Positions 1-7,940 of a DNA stretch of 64,000 nt are shown here, in pieces (the stretch's first letter is position 1; every line of letters starts with the position of its first letter). The position numbers and the translations under genes were made by a program. The DNA comes from Motiliproteus sp041586735. Lineage in GTDB: Bacteria; Pseudomonadota; Gammaproteobacteria; Pseudomonadales; Balneatricaceae. The DNA is taken from contig JBFGZQ010000005.1 of assembly GCA_041586735.1 (NCBI GenBank), positions 148,163 to 212,162 on the forward strand, given 5' to 3'. Below the pieces are notes generated by a model. It had not been told where the DNA came from and did no database searches. It saw only the letters and a list, made by a program, of their open reading frames with translations.

Positions 1-1
1 T

Positions 2-793
2 ATCGACCAGTTTCTGTTTGCTAGCCGCAGTGGTTTTTGCAGCCATTATGCCAGCGCGTTCGTCTTTCTTATGCGTGCGGCTGGGCTGCCCGCACGTGTG
101 GTCGCAGGCTACCAGGGCGGAGAGATTAATCCCCTGGGTGGCCACCTGCTGGTGCATCAGTTTGATGCCCATGCCTGGGCGGAGGTGTGGCTGCCCGATA
201 AAGGCTGGATTAGAGCGGACCCCACCGCCTATGTCGCGCCGGAGCGGGTGGAGCAGGGGATTGAGCAGGCCTTGAGCGGAGAAGATCGCTTTCTCGAGCG
301 CAGCCTGTTCTCTCCGCTGCGCTACCGCCATCTGGCCTGGGTTAGTCAGCTACGGCTAAGCTGGGATTATGTGAACTATGCTTGGCAGCGGTTGGTGGTC
401 AACTATGATGCGCAGGCGCAGCAGCGCCTGTTATCGCGATTTTTTGAGCGGCTCGATCTGCATTTGTTGGGGCTGGTGTTGCTGCTGGCGGTAGGGTTGA
501 TGATGGCCCTATTATCGATCTGGCTGTTGGGGCTTGACCGTAGCCACACCGCGCTCGATCCGCGGTTGCGTACATATCAGCGGCTGTGTCGAAAGATGAG
601 CCGGCGCGGGTTGGCGGTGAACAGTGCAGAAACCCCCGCGGATTACCTGGCGCGGTTGCGTCTACAGCGCCCCGAATTGACGGCTACATTGCTGCAGATT
701 GAACGGCTATTGATCCCCCTGTTATATGCACAGCAACGGACGGATCAGGCACCAGAGTTAGCCCGGCTCAGGAAACTGATCGGTGCGCTGTAG
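2..793 (+). CDS. TgpA-like transglutaminase membrane protein (5' end missing)
   Basis: The reading frame is open from the first bases, so this is the C-terminal 263 residues of a longer protein. It shows a transglutaminase-like core: a catalytic Cys in SGFCSHYASAF, a His in HAWAEVW and an Asp in RADPTA, in the order of the Cys-His-Asp triad. A single hydrophobic segment (LLGLVLLLAVGLMMALLSIW) follows, then a cytoplasmic tail of the kind found in the DUF3488/DUF4129 TgpA family. In Pseudomonas aeruginosa TgpA is an essential inner-membrane protein with a periplasmic transglutaminase domain. The N-terminal membrane helices lie outside the window. Family call is firm; substrate unknown. Confidence 0.88.
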   Translation: MDQFLFASRSGFCSHYASAFVFLMRAAGLPARVVAGYQGGEINPLGGHLLVHQFDAHAWAEVWLPDKGWIRADPTAYVAPERVEQGIEQALSGEDRFLERSLFSPLRYRHLAWVSQLRLSWDYVNYAWQRLVVNYDAQAQQRLLSRFFERLDLHLLGLVLLLAVGLMMALLSIWLLGLDRSHTALDPRLRTYQRLCRKMSRRGLAVNSAETPADYLARLRLQRPELTATLLQIERLLIPLLYAQQRTDQAPELARLRKLIGAL

Positions 794-853
794 GGGGTGT
801 GTATTAACGGCAGCAGGGTCTTAGCTGTTAAACCTTATCTCAATTGATATGAG

Positions 854-881
854 TTGTTTCGCATTAACTATTCTTTATAAT
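854..881 (+). promoter_or_regulatory. candidate sigma70 promoter for the PAS-GGDEF-EAL gene
   Basis: TTGTTT (854-859), a 16-bp spacer and a perfect TATAAT (876-881) lie in an AT-rich patch of the 311-bp gap between the transglutaminase gene and the next start. This would give a leader of about 215 nt. I looked for a cyclic-di-GMP riboswitch in that leader and did not recognise one. Nothing else is evident in the gap. Confidence 0.45.
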
Positions 882-1104
882 ATATTGAATAAATAGATTT
901 TTACTGGGTTGTCAGAACCCTGCGTAACTTGCGTCTAGGCGGTTTTGGCGTTCCAGGCGCACAGTGCAATAAAGTGACGGCGATGCGGACCAAGTCCGGC
1001 TATTATAGGGTTTGAAAGGGTACCAATCAGATCCGCCTGGATCTTAGCGTTATGGTGATCCAAGAGCCCCAGCGTAGCCCTAGAGTCCCTATAGTGAGTG
1101 AGCT

Positions 1105-2820
1105 ATGTTAACCCTCAGCACGTCGACTCAAGCTTCTTTATTTACCGGGCGTAGCCTGGGGCTTGATCAACTGCATACGCTGTTTGATCTTTCTCCGCTT
1201 TCGGTACTGGTTGCCGATAGTGACGGGGTGATCTGTTATGTCAATGTGGCCTGCTGCCAGGGATCGGGTTATTCGGCCTCGGAGCTGCTAGGCAATCATT
1301 GTGAGCTGTTGCGCTCGGAATTAACCCCAGACCCGGTGTATCTATCACTCAACCAAGCGCTGTGTCGCGACGGGCGCTGGAGTGGCGAACTCTGCAGTCG
1401 TAGCCATAACGGCAAACCCTGCTGGCAACGGGTGCATGTGTCTCTGTTTAATGGTCCCAATAAATCTCCACATACATTGATGCTGATGGAGGACCTGGTC
1501 GAACGGCTTGAGTATGAACAGTGGTTATTTAAACATTCGGGGATCGATGCACTGACGGGGCTGCCGACTCGGGTGCAGGTTTACGAACTGCTCTGCCAGC
1601 AGATTGAGTTAACCCACGTTGCGGCTCCCTGTATCGGGCTGTTGAGTCTCGATATCTACCGTTTCAAACAGTTTAACGAGAGTCTGGGGCACAGCGCGGC
1701 CGATCAGTTGCTGATTGCGGTGTCCAAGCGTCTTAAGCAGCGTCTTCAGGTAAATGACCGGCTATGTCGTCTGGGTGGCGATCAATTTGTGTTACTGGCT
1801 GCTAAGCAGGCTGACAAGCAGGCCGTGGGCGTACTGGCAGCCTCGATTAGAGATGATTTTTCGGTGCCCTTTAGCATTGCAGGGGACAAGATTTTTGTCG
1901 GCTTGAGTATCGGTGTGGCGGTGTTCCCTGACGATGGGCGGGACCCGGTGTCGCTGTTCCGGCATGCCGATACCGCGCTATACCGTGCCAAAAAACAGGG
2001 CCGTAATAGGATCTCGATGTTTGTACCCGAGCTTGAGCAGCAAGCATTACAGCATCAGTATCTGGAGTCCGAATTTCGCTTTGCCCTCGAGCGTGATGAG
2101 CTCGCGGTGCACTATCAGCCGCTGGTTAATCTGGATGGCAAGGTACAGGGAGCGGAAGCCGTGATGCGCTGGCACAGTCCGAGCATGGGGTTGGTCTCCC
2201 CGGAACGGTTTGTGCCGTTGGCTGAAGTGATCGGGATGATACATCTGATCGGTCACTGGTGTTTGGATCAGGCGTGTCAGCAAGCCAGAAACTGGATGGA
2301 CCGTGCCGACGGCCCCGCGTTTGTCGCCGTTAATGTGTCGCCACTGCAGCTGTGCCATAGCAACTTTGTCGAGACCGTGGTCGCGGTACTCGACAAATAC
2401 CAGTTACCCGCAGCCCGGCTTGAACTGGAGGTCACCGAAGGGGTGCTGGTGGAGAATCGGGAACAGGCTGCCAGTCGGCTCGATCAGCTGAGTCGTGCGG
2501 GCGTTAAGCTCTCGATTGATGACTTTGGTACCGGCTACTCCTCGTTGAGTTACCTGCAGCATTTTCCATTTAATACCCTGAAGATTGATCGTAGTTTTAT
2601 TACCGATACTCCTGGCAATCGAGGCAGTGCTAAGCTGGTCAAGGCGATCGTGGCGATGGCCAAGAGCCTGGACCTGCAGCTGGTCGCGGAAGGGGTTGAA
2701 ACCAGCGAACAGGTCACTTTTCTACAGGCGTTAGGTTGTGATCTGTTGCAGGGCTACTATTTTTCACCGGCCTTACCCGCGGCTGATTTTTTGACCTGGC
2801 TCGAGCAGCGGAATCGATAG
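1105..2820 (+). CDS. PAS-GGDEF-EAL cyclic-di-GMP signalling protein
   Basis: This 571-residue soluble protein has a PAS domain (about 20-130), a GGDEF domain (about 145-305) and an EAL domain (about 315-565). The diguanylate cyclase signature is GGDQF, within the active range, but the inhibitory I-site position reads QVND instead of RxxD, so product inhibition may be lost. In the EAL domain the signature Glu is kept within EAV, and DDFGTGYSS, KIDRSF and AEGVET are all present, so phosphodiesterase activity is plausible. There is no membrane segment, so sensing is probably cytoplasmic through the PAS. Which activity dominates cannot be read from sequence. Confidence 0.93.
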   Translation: MLTLSTSTQASLFTGRSLGLDQLHTLFDLSPLSVLVADSDGVICYVNVACCQGSGYSASELLGNHCELLRSELTPDPVYLSLNQALCRDGRWSGELCSRSHNGKPCWQRVHVSLFNGPNKSPHTLMLMEDLVERLEYEQWLFKHSGIDALTGLPTRVQVYELLCQQIELTHVAAPCIGLLSLDIYRFKQFNESLGHSAADQLLIAVSKRLKQRLQVNDRLCRLGGDQFVLLAAKQADKQAVGVLAASIRDDFSVPFSIAGDKIFVGLSIGVAVFPDDGRDPVSLFRHADTALYRAKKQGRNRISMFVPELEQQALQHQYLESEFRFALERDELAVHYQPLVNLDGKVQGAEAVMRWHSPSMGLVSPERFVPLAEVIGMIHLIGHWCLDQACQQARNWMDRADGPAFVAVNVSPLQLCHSNFVETVVAVLDKYQLPAARLELEVTEGVLVENREQAASRLDQLSRAGVKLSIDDFGTGYSSLSYLQHFPFNTLKIDRSFITDTPGNRGSAKLVKAIVAMAKSLDLQLVAEGVETSEQVTFLQALGCDLLQGYYFSPALPAADFLTWLEQRNR

Positions 2821-2848
2821 CGAAGCGTGCATAAGGGGAGAGGCTAGC

Positions 2849-3418
2849 ATGAGGCCAATAATGAGACGAGTGTTTGGGCTGTTCGGCGGGCTAACGCTGC
2901 TGGGCTTGTTAGTCTTGAGCGGTTGCACTTCGCAGCGGATGCTGGAAAGCGATCTGGGGCTTGATGATGCGCCCGACTGGGTCAACATCGGTACCCAGGC
3001 CGTGGCTAACGAAGCGGGGCGTTTACTGCAAGGGGTGGGTATGGCTGCGGCTATGAACGATATGTCGTTGCAGCGCAGTACCGCAGATAATCGTGCGCGA
3101 GCCGAGATTGCGCGTATCCTCTCACTGTATGTTGACAGTACGATTAAGGACTACAGTGCAGCCTCGGGCGGCGAGAACAGCGCGGCTATTGAACAAGCGC
3201 TGCACAGCTCTACGCGGACGCTGTTATCTGGGGCGCGGATTATCGCGCGCTGGCTGAATCCGGATAACGGCGATCTTTATGCCTTTGCCGAGCTAGACAT
3301 GCAGCAGATCGAACAGCTACTGTTAACTTCGACGGCGTTATCTTCTGAATTACAGAGATATATCGCCGACCACTCCGATAACACTTTTAAACAACTGATG
3401 CAGGACTCTCACCAATGA
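2849..3418 (+). CDS. LPP20-family outer-membrane lipoprotein
   Basis: This 189-residue lipoprotein has a signal peptide ending in a lipobox (VLSGC, with Cys near residue 26), so it should be exported and lipidated. The body resembles the LPP20 family: an Ala/Arg/Glu-rich amphipathic stretch around DNRARAEIARIL, followed by a mixed domain. It begins 28 bp after the cyclic-di-GMP gene with a GGGGAGAG ribosome site, and its stop overlaps the next start (ATGATG). It opens a conserved run of four envelope genes seen together in Vibrio and other marine gammaproteobacteria. The precise role is unknown; an envelope or surface-polysaccharide function is only an inference. Confidence 0.8.
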   Translation: MRPIMRRVFGLFGGLTLLGLLVLSGCTSQRMLESDLGLDDAPDWVNIGTQAVANEAGRLLQGVGMAAAMNDMSLQRSTADNRARAEIARILSLYVDSTIKDYSAASGGENSAAIEQALHSSTRTLLSGARIIARWLNPDNGDLYAFAELDMQQIEQLLLTSTALSSELQRYIADHSDNTFKQLMQDSHQ

Positions 3419-4005
3419 TGCGCTGGATAATGCTGATGCTGACCTTATCGCTGCTGGTTGGCTGCGGTACTAAGGTCACACGCCTGGAACCCAATCAGAC
3501 CCTCGATTTAAGCGGTAGCTGGAACGACACCGATTCCCGTTTGGTGGCTCAGGAGATGATTCAGGATGCACTGTCTCACCCCTGGATCAGCCAGTTTGAG
3601 TCGAACCAGGGACAGTCGCCGACAGTGATCGTGGGTACGGTTCAAAATGTCAGCCATGAGCATATCAATATCAATACCTTCGTCAGCGATATGGAGCGCG
3701 CCCTGATCAACTCAGGTCGGGTGATCTTTGTGGCGTCCAGCCAAGAGCGCTCGGAGATTCGTAAAGAGCGGGTTGATCAGGACCTGAATGCGACCGAGAG
3801 CACCCGTAGTGCTGCGGGCAATGAGATCGGCGCAGACTATATGCTCAAAGGCCAGATCAATACCCTGATCGATGTGGCCTCGAAGGATCAGGTCCGTTAC
3901 TACCAGGTCGATTTGACGCTGATCAGCATGAAGGATAATCGCAAGGTGTGGCTGGGACAGAAGAAGATCAAGAAGTTGGTCGAGAACAGCAAACTGCGCT
4001 ACTGA
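3415..4005 (+). CDS. LpoB-like penicillin-binding-protein activator lipoprotein
   Basis: The protein has 196 residues with a lipoprotein signal peptide ending LLVGC. The mature part matches the LpoB/DUF3897 family: LDLSGSWNDTDSRLVAQEM near the start, then an alternating helix-strand domain ending VWLGQKKIKKL. LpoB itself is an outer-membrane lipoprotein that activates PBP1B. This shorter homologue lacks the long disordered linker of E. coli LpoB and sits in an operon of other lipoproteins, so it may be a paralogue with another partner. It overlaps the preceding gene by 4 nt and is probably translated in coupling with it. Confidence 0.8.
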   Translation: MMRWIMLMLTLSLLVGCGTKVTRLEPNQTLDLSGSWNDTDSRLVAQEMIQDALSHPWISQFESNQGQSPTVIVGTVQNVSHEHININTFVSDMERALINSGRVIFVASSQERSEIRKERVDQDLNATESTRSAAGNEIGADYMLKGQINTLIDVASKDQVRYYQVDLTLISMKDNRKVWLGQKKIKKLVENSKLRY

Positions 4006-4018
4006 GTCACGCATACTT

Positions 4019-5374
4019 ATGCTTACAGGCATATCGATAACGGCGTTAACAGCGGGCCGGGGGGCACTGTTAGGGTCGGTGTTAGGGGTACTGTTAGGGT
4101 CGGTGTTAGGGATACTGTTACGGTTATGGTTACGGCCACTGCTGCTGTCACTGCTGCTGTTACAGGGTTGTGCGCTGACACAGCAGCAAAGCACCGGTAT
4201 GAGTCACTACCTCGATAGTCACTCGTTGACCGAGACGCTGGCAAAACTGCAATCACAGTCGCCCGAGCCGCGTGATCTGCCCATGCATCTGCTTAACCGC
4301 GGACTGGTGCACCACCTGATCGGCAACTATCAGCGCAGTAACCAGGACCTGGAAGCGGCTAAACTGGCGTTGGAGAAAGTGCAGGCGATCAGCGTTACAG
4401 AGGGATTGGCCTCCAGCACCCTCAATGAAACCTTTAATGATTACAGCGCCACCCCCAGCGAGCGTGTCCTGCTCCATGCGGTGATGGCGCTGAATTATCT
4501 GGCCCTGAACGATCTTGGCGGCGCCCGGGTGGAGGCGCTGCAGACTGATCTGCGCATACGCGAGTTGGCCGAGGAGAGCGCAGATCTTGCCAGTGCCCGT
4601 TTTATTGCCGGCCTGGTCTTTGAGCTGAATCAGGAGTGGTCTGACGCCATGATCAGTTACCGTAAAGCCGAACAGGCCCTCACCAGGCGTAAATTGTCGA
4701 TACCGGCGGTGCTTCAGGCGCGACTGCTGAACAGCAGCCAGCAGCTGGGGTTGGAGCAGGAGTACCAGCAATACGCAGCCAGATTTGCCTCTCAGTTAGC
4801 GCCGTTGCCTGCGGACTACGCCGAAGTCCTGGTGCTGTCTCTCAGCGGCAAGGTCTCTGCCAAACAGCCCCGGATGATCAGTATCTATGCCCCTTCGCTG
4901 GGGCACTTTGTCACGATAGCACAACCCTATTACCCGCCCCGCAAGAGCCCCGTGGTTAGCGCTTCGCCACAGCTAGCTGGCCAGCCACTGACGCTCGGGC
5001 TGTTGGAGGATGTCGAGGGGTTAGCCAGAGAAGCGTTGCAGGCCGGAGAGGCCAAGCGGGTGGCCCTGAGCCTCAGCCGTATGGCCGCCAAACACCAGAT
5101 GGTGAAAAAGGCCCGTAATCAGGACCCGCTGCTGGGGCTGCTGACCGATCTCGCCTCGGTGTTTACCGAAGTGCCAGACCTTAGGAGCTGGAGTCTGCTG
5201 CCCGCGGCTATCCAGGTTGGCAGCTTGCGGCTGCCGGTCGGCTCCGACAGGTTGTTGGACATTAGTGTTTCTGGTAGCCCGCAGCCTGGGCAACGGCTGG
5301 AGGTCAAATCAGCGGGGCTGCAGCTGTTGATCAGCAACAGCTATCGGCCTTCAGGTCAGTTGCTTTCCTATTAA
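4019..5374 (+). CDS. COG3014-type lipoprotein with helical (TPR-like) repeats
   Basis: A 451-residue protein with an unusually long hydrophobic leader (residues 15-50) that ends in a lipobox-like LQGC. The leader carries a duplicated LLGSVLGV/I unit encoded by a tandem DNA repeat. The mature part begins with TPR-like helices (about 90-245: RGLVHHLIGNYQRSNQDLEAA, ALNYLALNDLGGARVEAL) and ends in a beta-rich domain. This is the pattern of COG3014 proteins, which accompany LPP20 and LpoB-like genes. It follows the LpoB-like gene by 13 bp. The role is unknown. The annotated start gives the long leader; a GTG or TTG inside it could give a shorter one. Confidence 0.75.
   Translation: MLTGISITALTAGRGALLGSVLGVLLGSVLGILLRLWLRPLLLSLLLLQGCALTQQQSTGMSHYLDSHSLTETLAKLQSQSPEPRDLPMHLLNRGLVHHLIGNYQRSNQDLEAAKLALEKVQAISVTEGLASSTLNETFNDYSATPSERVLLHAVMALNYLALNDLGGARVEALQTDLRIRELAEESADLASARFIAGLVFELNQEWSDAMISYRKAEQALTRRKLSIPAVLQARLLNSSQQLGLEQEYQQYAARFASQLAPLPADYAEVLVLSLSGKVSAKQPRMISIYAPSLGHFVTIAQPYYPPRKSPVVSASPQLAGQPLTLGLLEDVEGLAREALQAGEAKRVALSLSRMAAKHQMVKKARNQDPLLGLLTDLASVFTEVPDLRSWSLLPAAIQVGSLRLPVGSDRLLDISVSGSPQPGQRLEVKSAGLQLLISNSYRPSGQLLSY
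4067..4138 (+). repeat. 24-bp tandem repeat inside a signal peptide
   Basis: Two nearly identical 24-bp units (4067-4090 and 4091-4114) are followed by a degenerate third (4115-4138). Each encodes eight residues of the hydrophobic leader of the COG3014 protein (LLGSVLGV, LLGSVLGI, LLRLWLRP). The unit length is a multiple of three, so copy-number change alters leader length without a frameshift. Confidence 0.85.
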
Positions 5375-5402
5375 CCAGTAACCAGTAACCAGTAACCAGT
5401 AG
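5375..5402. repeat. 7-bp tandem repeat (CCAGTAA)x4
   Basis: Four consecutive CCAGTAA units, the last CCAGTAG, start immediately after the stop codon of the COG3014 gene, in the 126-bp gap before the next lipoprotein gene. No known function. Confidence 0.9.
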
Positions 5403-5500
5403 CAGGTCCGACTAGACTAGTACTATTAGCGAATCCGACTAGCGGCTACTTCAAGCAGGTGATCCAAGCAGGTACGGCTGGCACTTAAAAGGATATCCTT

Positions 5501-6478
5501 ATGATGCTCCTCAAACGCTTGGGTTTACTGTTGTTTGTAGGGTTGCTTGGCTGCGCCTCGCCCTCCGAGCCTCCTCGTTGGAGTACCGGAGCCGCCGAGC
5601 AGTACCCCCACAGCCGCTACCTCAGCGCCATCGGTGAAGGCAGCAGCCGAGAGCAGGCCGAACAGCGCGCTCTCGCAGCCTTGGCGCGGGTGTTTGAGGT
5701 CAGTATTGAGGAGGAGCATACCGATCTCTCGCTGTTTCGACAGCAGACCGGGGAGGTCTCTGAGAGTATTAACAGCCAGACCAGTAGCCGGCAGTTAATC
5801 ACGGCCACCGAGCAGGTCCTCGAAGGCGCTATTCCCGTGGAGTACTGGCATCAGCAGCAACACCATCTGGTGTTGGTGGCGCTGGAGCGCCGCGGTGCCG
5901 AACAGCGTCTGCGGCAGAAAATGGTTCAGCTGGACCAGCAGACCGCAGGGCTTAGTCAGTATGCCGATAACCCCGCGCTTAACCCGGTCAAGCAGATCCG
6001 TGCGCTGGAGCAGGCCCGTCAGCTGCAGCGCCAGCGTGCGCCGCTAAATCGTAACCTGTCGGTTGTTAGTGGCAAAACGATAACGCCGCCGGTCAGCGTC
6101 GCCGTGCTGGAGCAGCAGCTTCGTCACCGGCTTGGGCGGTTAACGTTTAGGCTCTCGGCAGAGCCCGCGTTAATACCCGTGCTGGAGCATGCTGTCGCCC
6201 AGATCGGCGCTCAGGCGCTGCCTGAGGCTGCGTTGCAGCTTAGCGGGTTGATAGACCGGGAGCCGGTTCTCCAGAAGCAGGGCTGGTACTGGGTGCGGGG
6301 ATCTTTTCAGTTGTCGTTGAGTGACCCGCAAGCGGTGGTGATTGCTCAGCAGCGCTGGCCGGTGAAAGTCTCAGCGCAGCAGCAGGGGATGATCGAGCAG
6401 CGCCTGCGAGACCAGATTAACGCCCAGATTGCCGAGCAACTGTATCAGCTGCTTAGCGCTATTCGGCAGGGTGAGTGA
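5501..6478 (+). CDS. second LPP20-family lipoprotein
   Basis: This 325-residue protein has a short signal peptide and lipobox (LLGC, Cys near 18). Residues 20-150 hold the LPP20-type domain (YLSAIGEGSSREQAEQRALAAL, then an Arg/Gln-rich strand region), and a second mixed domain fills the C-terminal half. An AAAGGA ribosome site precedes the ATG. It is the last member of the four-gene lipoprotein run, separated from the COG3014 gene by repeats. Two LPP20 proteins of different length in one operon suggest parts of one envelope assembly, but no function is established. Confidence 0.78.
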   Translation: MMLLKRLGLLLFVGLLGCASPSEPPRWSTGAAEQYPHSRYLSAIGEGSSREQAEQRALAALARVFEVSIEEEHTDLSLFRQQTGEVSESINSQTSSRQLITATEQVLEGAIPVEYWHQQQHHLVLVALERRGAEQRLRQKMVQLDQQTAGLSQYADNPALNPVKQIRALEQARQLQRQRAPLNRNLSVVSGKTITPPVSVAVLEQQLRHRLGRLTFRLSAEPALIPVLEHAVAQIGAQALPEAALQLSGLIDREPVLQKQGWYWVRGSFQLSLSDPQAVVIAQQRWPVKVSAQQQGMIEQRLRDQINAQIAEQLYQLLSAIRQGE

Positions 6479-6527
6479 AACCCGAACGGACGCTGCGTCA
6501 ATAGGCTCTTCGTTAATGGGCGCTTCG

Positions 6528-6869
6528 TCAATGGGAGTCGGGCTCTTGGTGCTCTTTAGCGCTGAGTGCTTCGCTGATAAAACGAGCCAGATACTGCTGT
6601 CCACGACGTGATGCGTTGAATACCCATACCGCCAGCAGGCCGCCGATGGCTAAGGTGATGATGCGCAGCTCGGGAAACAGTAACGCCAGTGCCAGGGTGA
6701 TAGGAATGATCAGCGTCAAGCTGTATTTCATCCGCTTGGCAAGACCGAGCTGCAGCCGCTTGGCATCGGTGAGGTTATCGAGTCCTGCGCGCTGCAGTGA
6801 CTGACATAAAGATTCATAGTCGCGCTGCTGTTTGCTCTGCATGCGTCCGAAAGGGTCGTTGATATTCAT
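6528..6869 (-). CDS. small membrane protein, unknown
   Basis: A 113-residue protein that I cannot assign to a named family. A charged N-terminal part (about 1-45, with KQQRDYESLCQSLQRAGL) precedes two hydrophobic helices (about 50-65 and 70-84), so the protein is probably anchored in the inner membrane with both ends in the cytoplasm. The gene is convergent with the second LPP20 gene and lies downstream of the LysR gene on the same strand. Codon use looks like that of its neighbours. It is probably a real, narrowly conserved gene. Confidence 0.6.
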   Translation of the reverse strand: MNINDPFGRMQSKQQRDYESLCQSLQRAGLDNLTDAKRLQLGLAKRMKYSLTLIIPITLALALLFPELRIITLAIGGLLAVWVFNASRRGQQYLARFISEALSAKEHQEPDSH

Positions 6870-6929
6870 CGCTTAGCGGCTTCCTGTGGCTGGAGAACAA
6901 GACCGCGATGATACCTGAACTCAACTGCA

Positions 6930-7811
6930 TTAGCAGGTTTCCATACACAGTGACAACCAGCGCTGAATACCGGCGCTGAGGTATTTATGGCGATGGAGAA
7001 TAAAGTAGAACCGGCGGCTAAAATCACGCTGTGGCACCGATAAGGGTACTAGGCTTCCGTGTTTGAACGCGTCCTGGAGCGCTATCTCAGAGAGGCAGCC
7101 CAGCCCCGTGCCCGATTCAACGGCGCGCTTGATCGCCTCGGTATGCTGTAGCTCGAGCCTGATCTGCAACTGCGGCAGCAGTCCCTGCAGCGCTCGGTCG
7201 AATACCTGGCGGGTTCCCGAGCCGGGCTCGCGGAGAATCCACTGGGCCTGCAACAGCTCCTGATCGCTGATCCGGTCGCGTTGCGCCAACGGGTGACTAG
7301 GGGCACAGAATACCACCAGGGTATCGTCACGCCAGGGGGTGATCTGTAGCTCGGGATGCTGCATCTCTCCCTCGATGACCCCAATGTCTAGATCGAAGCT
7401 GACCACCCGTTCGGCGATCTCATGGGTGTTGGCCACCTGCAGACTGACCTTGGCCGCGTTGCTGATCGCCATATAGCGCTCCATCAATGGCACCATCAGA
7501 TAGTTACCGATAGTCAGGGTCGCTCCGACCTTTAGCGGGCCTGCATCGGCGTGACGGTCGAGATCGCGCTCCAGAGCCCGGGCTTGTTCCATCAGCGCCT
7601 CGGCACGTGGTTGCAGCAGGCGCCCCAGTTCATTGAGTTGCAGACGCTTACCGATACGGTCAAATAGCTGAATATCAAACTGCTGCTCGAGTTCTTTAAG
7701 GGCGCTGCTAGCCGCACTTTGGGACATCGACAGGGCTTGGGCCGCGCGGGTGATGTGTTGTTGATGCGCGGTCTCCAGAAACACTTCAAGTTGACGCAGG
7801 CTGTATCTCAT
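6930..7811 (-). CDS. finR: LysR-family regulator, FinR-like
   Basis: A 293-residue LysR-type regulator: winged helix-turn-helix at residues 1-60 (LRQLEVFLETAHQQHITRAAQ, SQSAASSALKELE), then the periplasmic-binding-protein-like effector domain. It is divergent from an FprA-like ferredoxin-NADP reductase, with 129 bp between the starts. This is the arrangement of finR-fprA in Pseudomonas putida, where FinR activates fprA under superoxide stress and iron limitation. The symbol is inferred mainly from that context. Confidence 0.8.
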   Translation of the reverse strand: MRYSLRQLEVFLETAHQQHITRAAQALSMSQSAASSALKELEQQFDIQLFDRIGKRLQLNELGRLLQPRAEALMEQARALERDLDRHADAGPLKVGATLTIGNYLMVPLMERYMAISNAAKVSLQVANTHEIAERVVSFDLDIGVIEGEMQHPELQITPWRDDTLVVFCAPSHPLAQRDRISDQELLQAQWILREPGSGTRQVFDRALQGLLPQLQIRLELQHTEAIKRAVESGTGLGCLSEIALQDAFKHGSLVPLSVPQRDFSRRFYFILHRHKYLSAGIQRWLSLCMETC

Positions 7812-7824
7812 AATTTATAAAACC

Positions 7825-7855
7825 GATTAGACAAATCAATATTACTTGTTTGATC
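7825..7855. promoter_or_regulatory. imperfect dyad, candidate FinR/LysR operator
   Basis: GATTAGACAAAT and ACTTGTTTGATC flank a 7-bp centre and match as inverted arms at 9 of 12 positions. The dyad lies in the divergent finR-fpr intergenic region, 14 bp from the finR start and about 45 bp upstream of the predicted fpr -35. That is a typical place for a LysR activation site. Confidence 0.45.
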
Positions 7856-7898
7856 GATAGGTTAGATCCGCTTTACTCTGGGTACAAGGTTTAAATAT

Positions 7899-7926
7899 TT
7901 GTTTTTTTATTTCCTTTGGTTATAAG
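7899..7926 (+). promoter_or_regulatory. candidate fpr promoter
   Basis: TTGTTT (7899-7904), a 16-bp spacer and TATAAG (7921-7926) lie 15 bp before the fpr start codon. The surrounding T-rich tract and weak boxes fit an activator-dependent promoter. Confidence 0.4.
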
Positions 7927-7940
7927 TGTAGAGGCAGAGT

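Noticed and set aside
890..1104. A cyclic-di-GMP riboswitch in the leader of the GGDEF-EAL gene
   Set aside because: The conserved GEMM core sequences are not present.
5375..5402. A CRISPR-like repeat
   Set aside because: The unit is only 7 bp and contiguous, with no spacers; no CRISPR array or cas gene is visible in the window.
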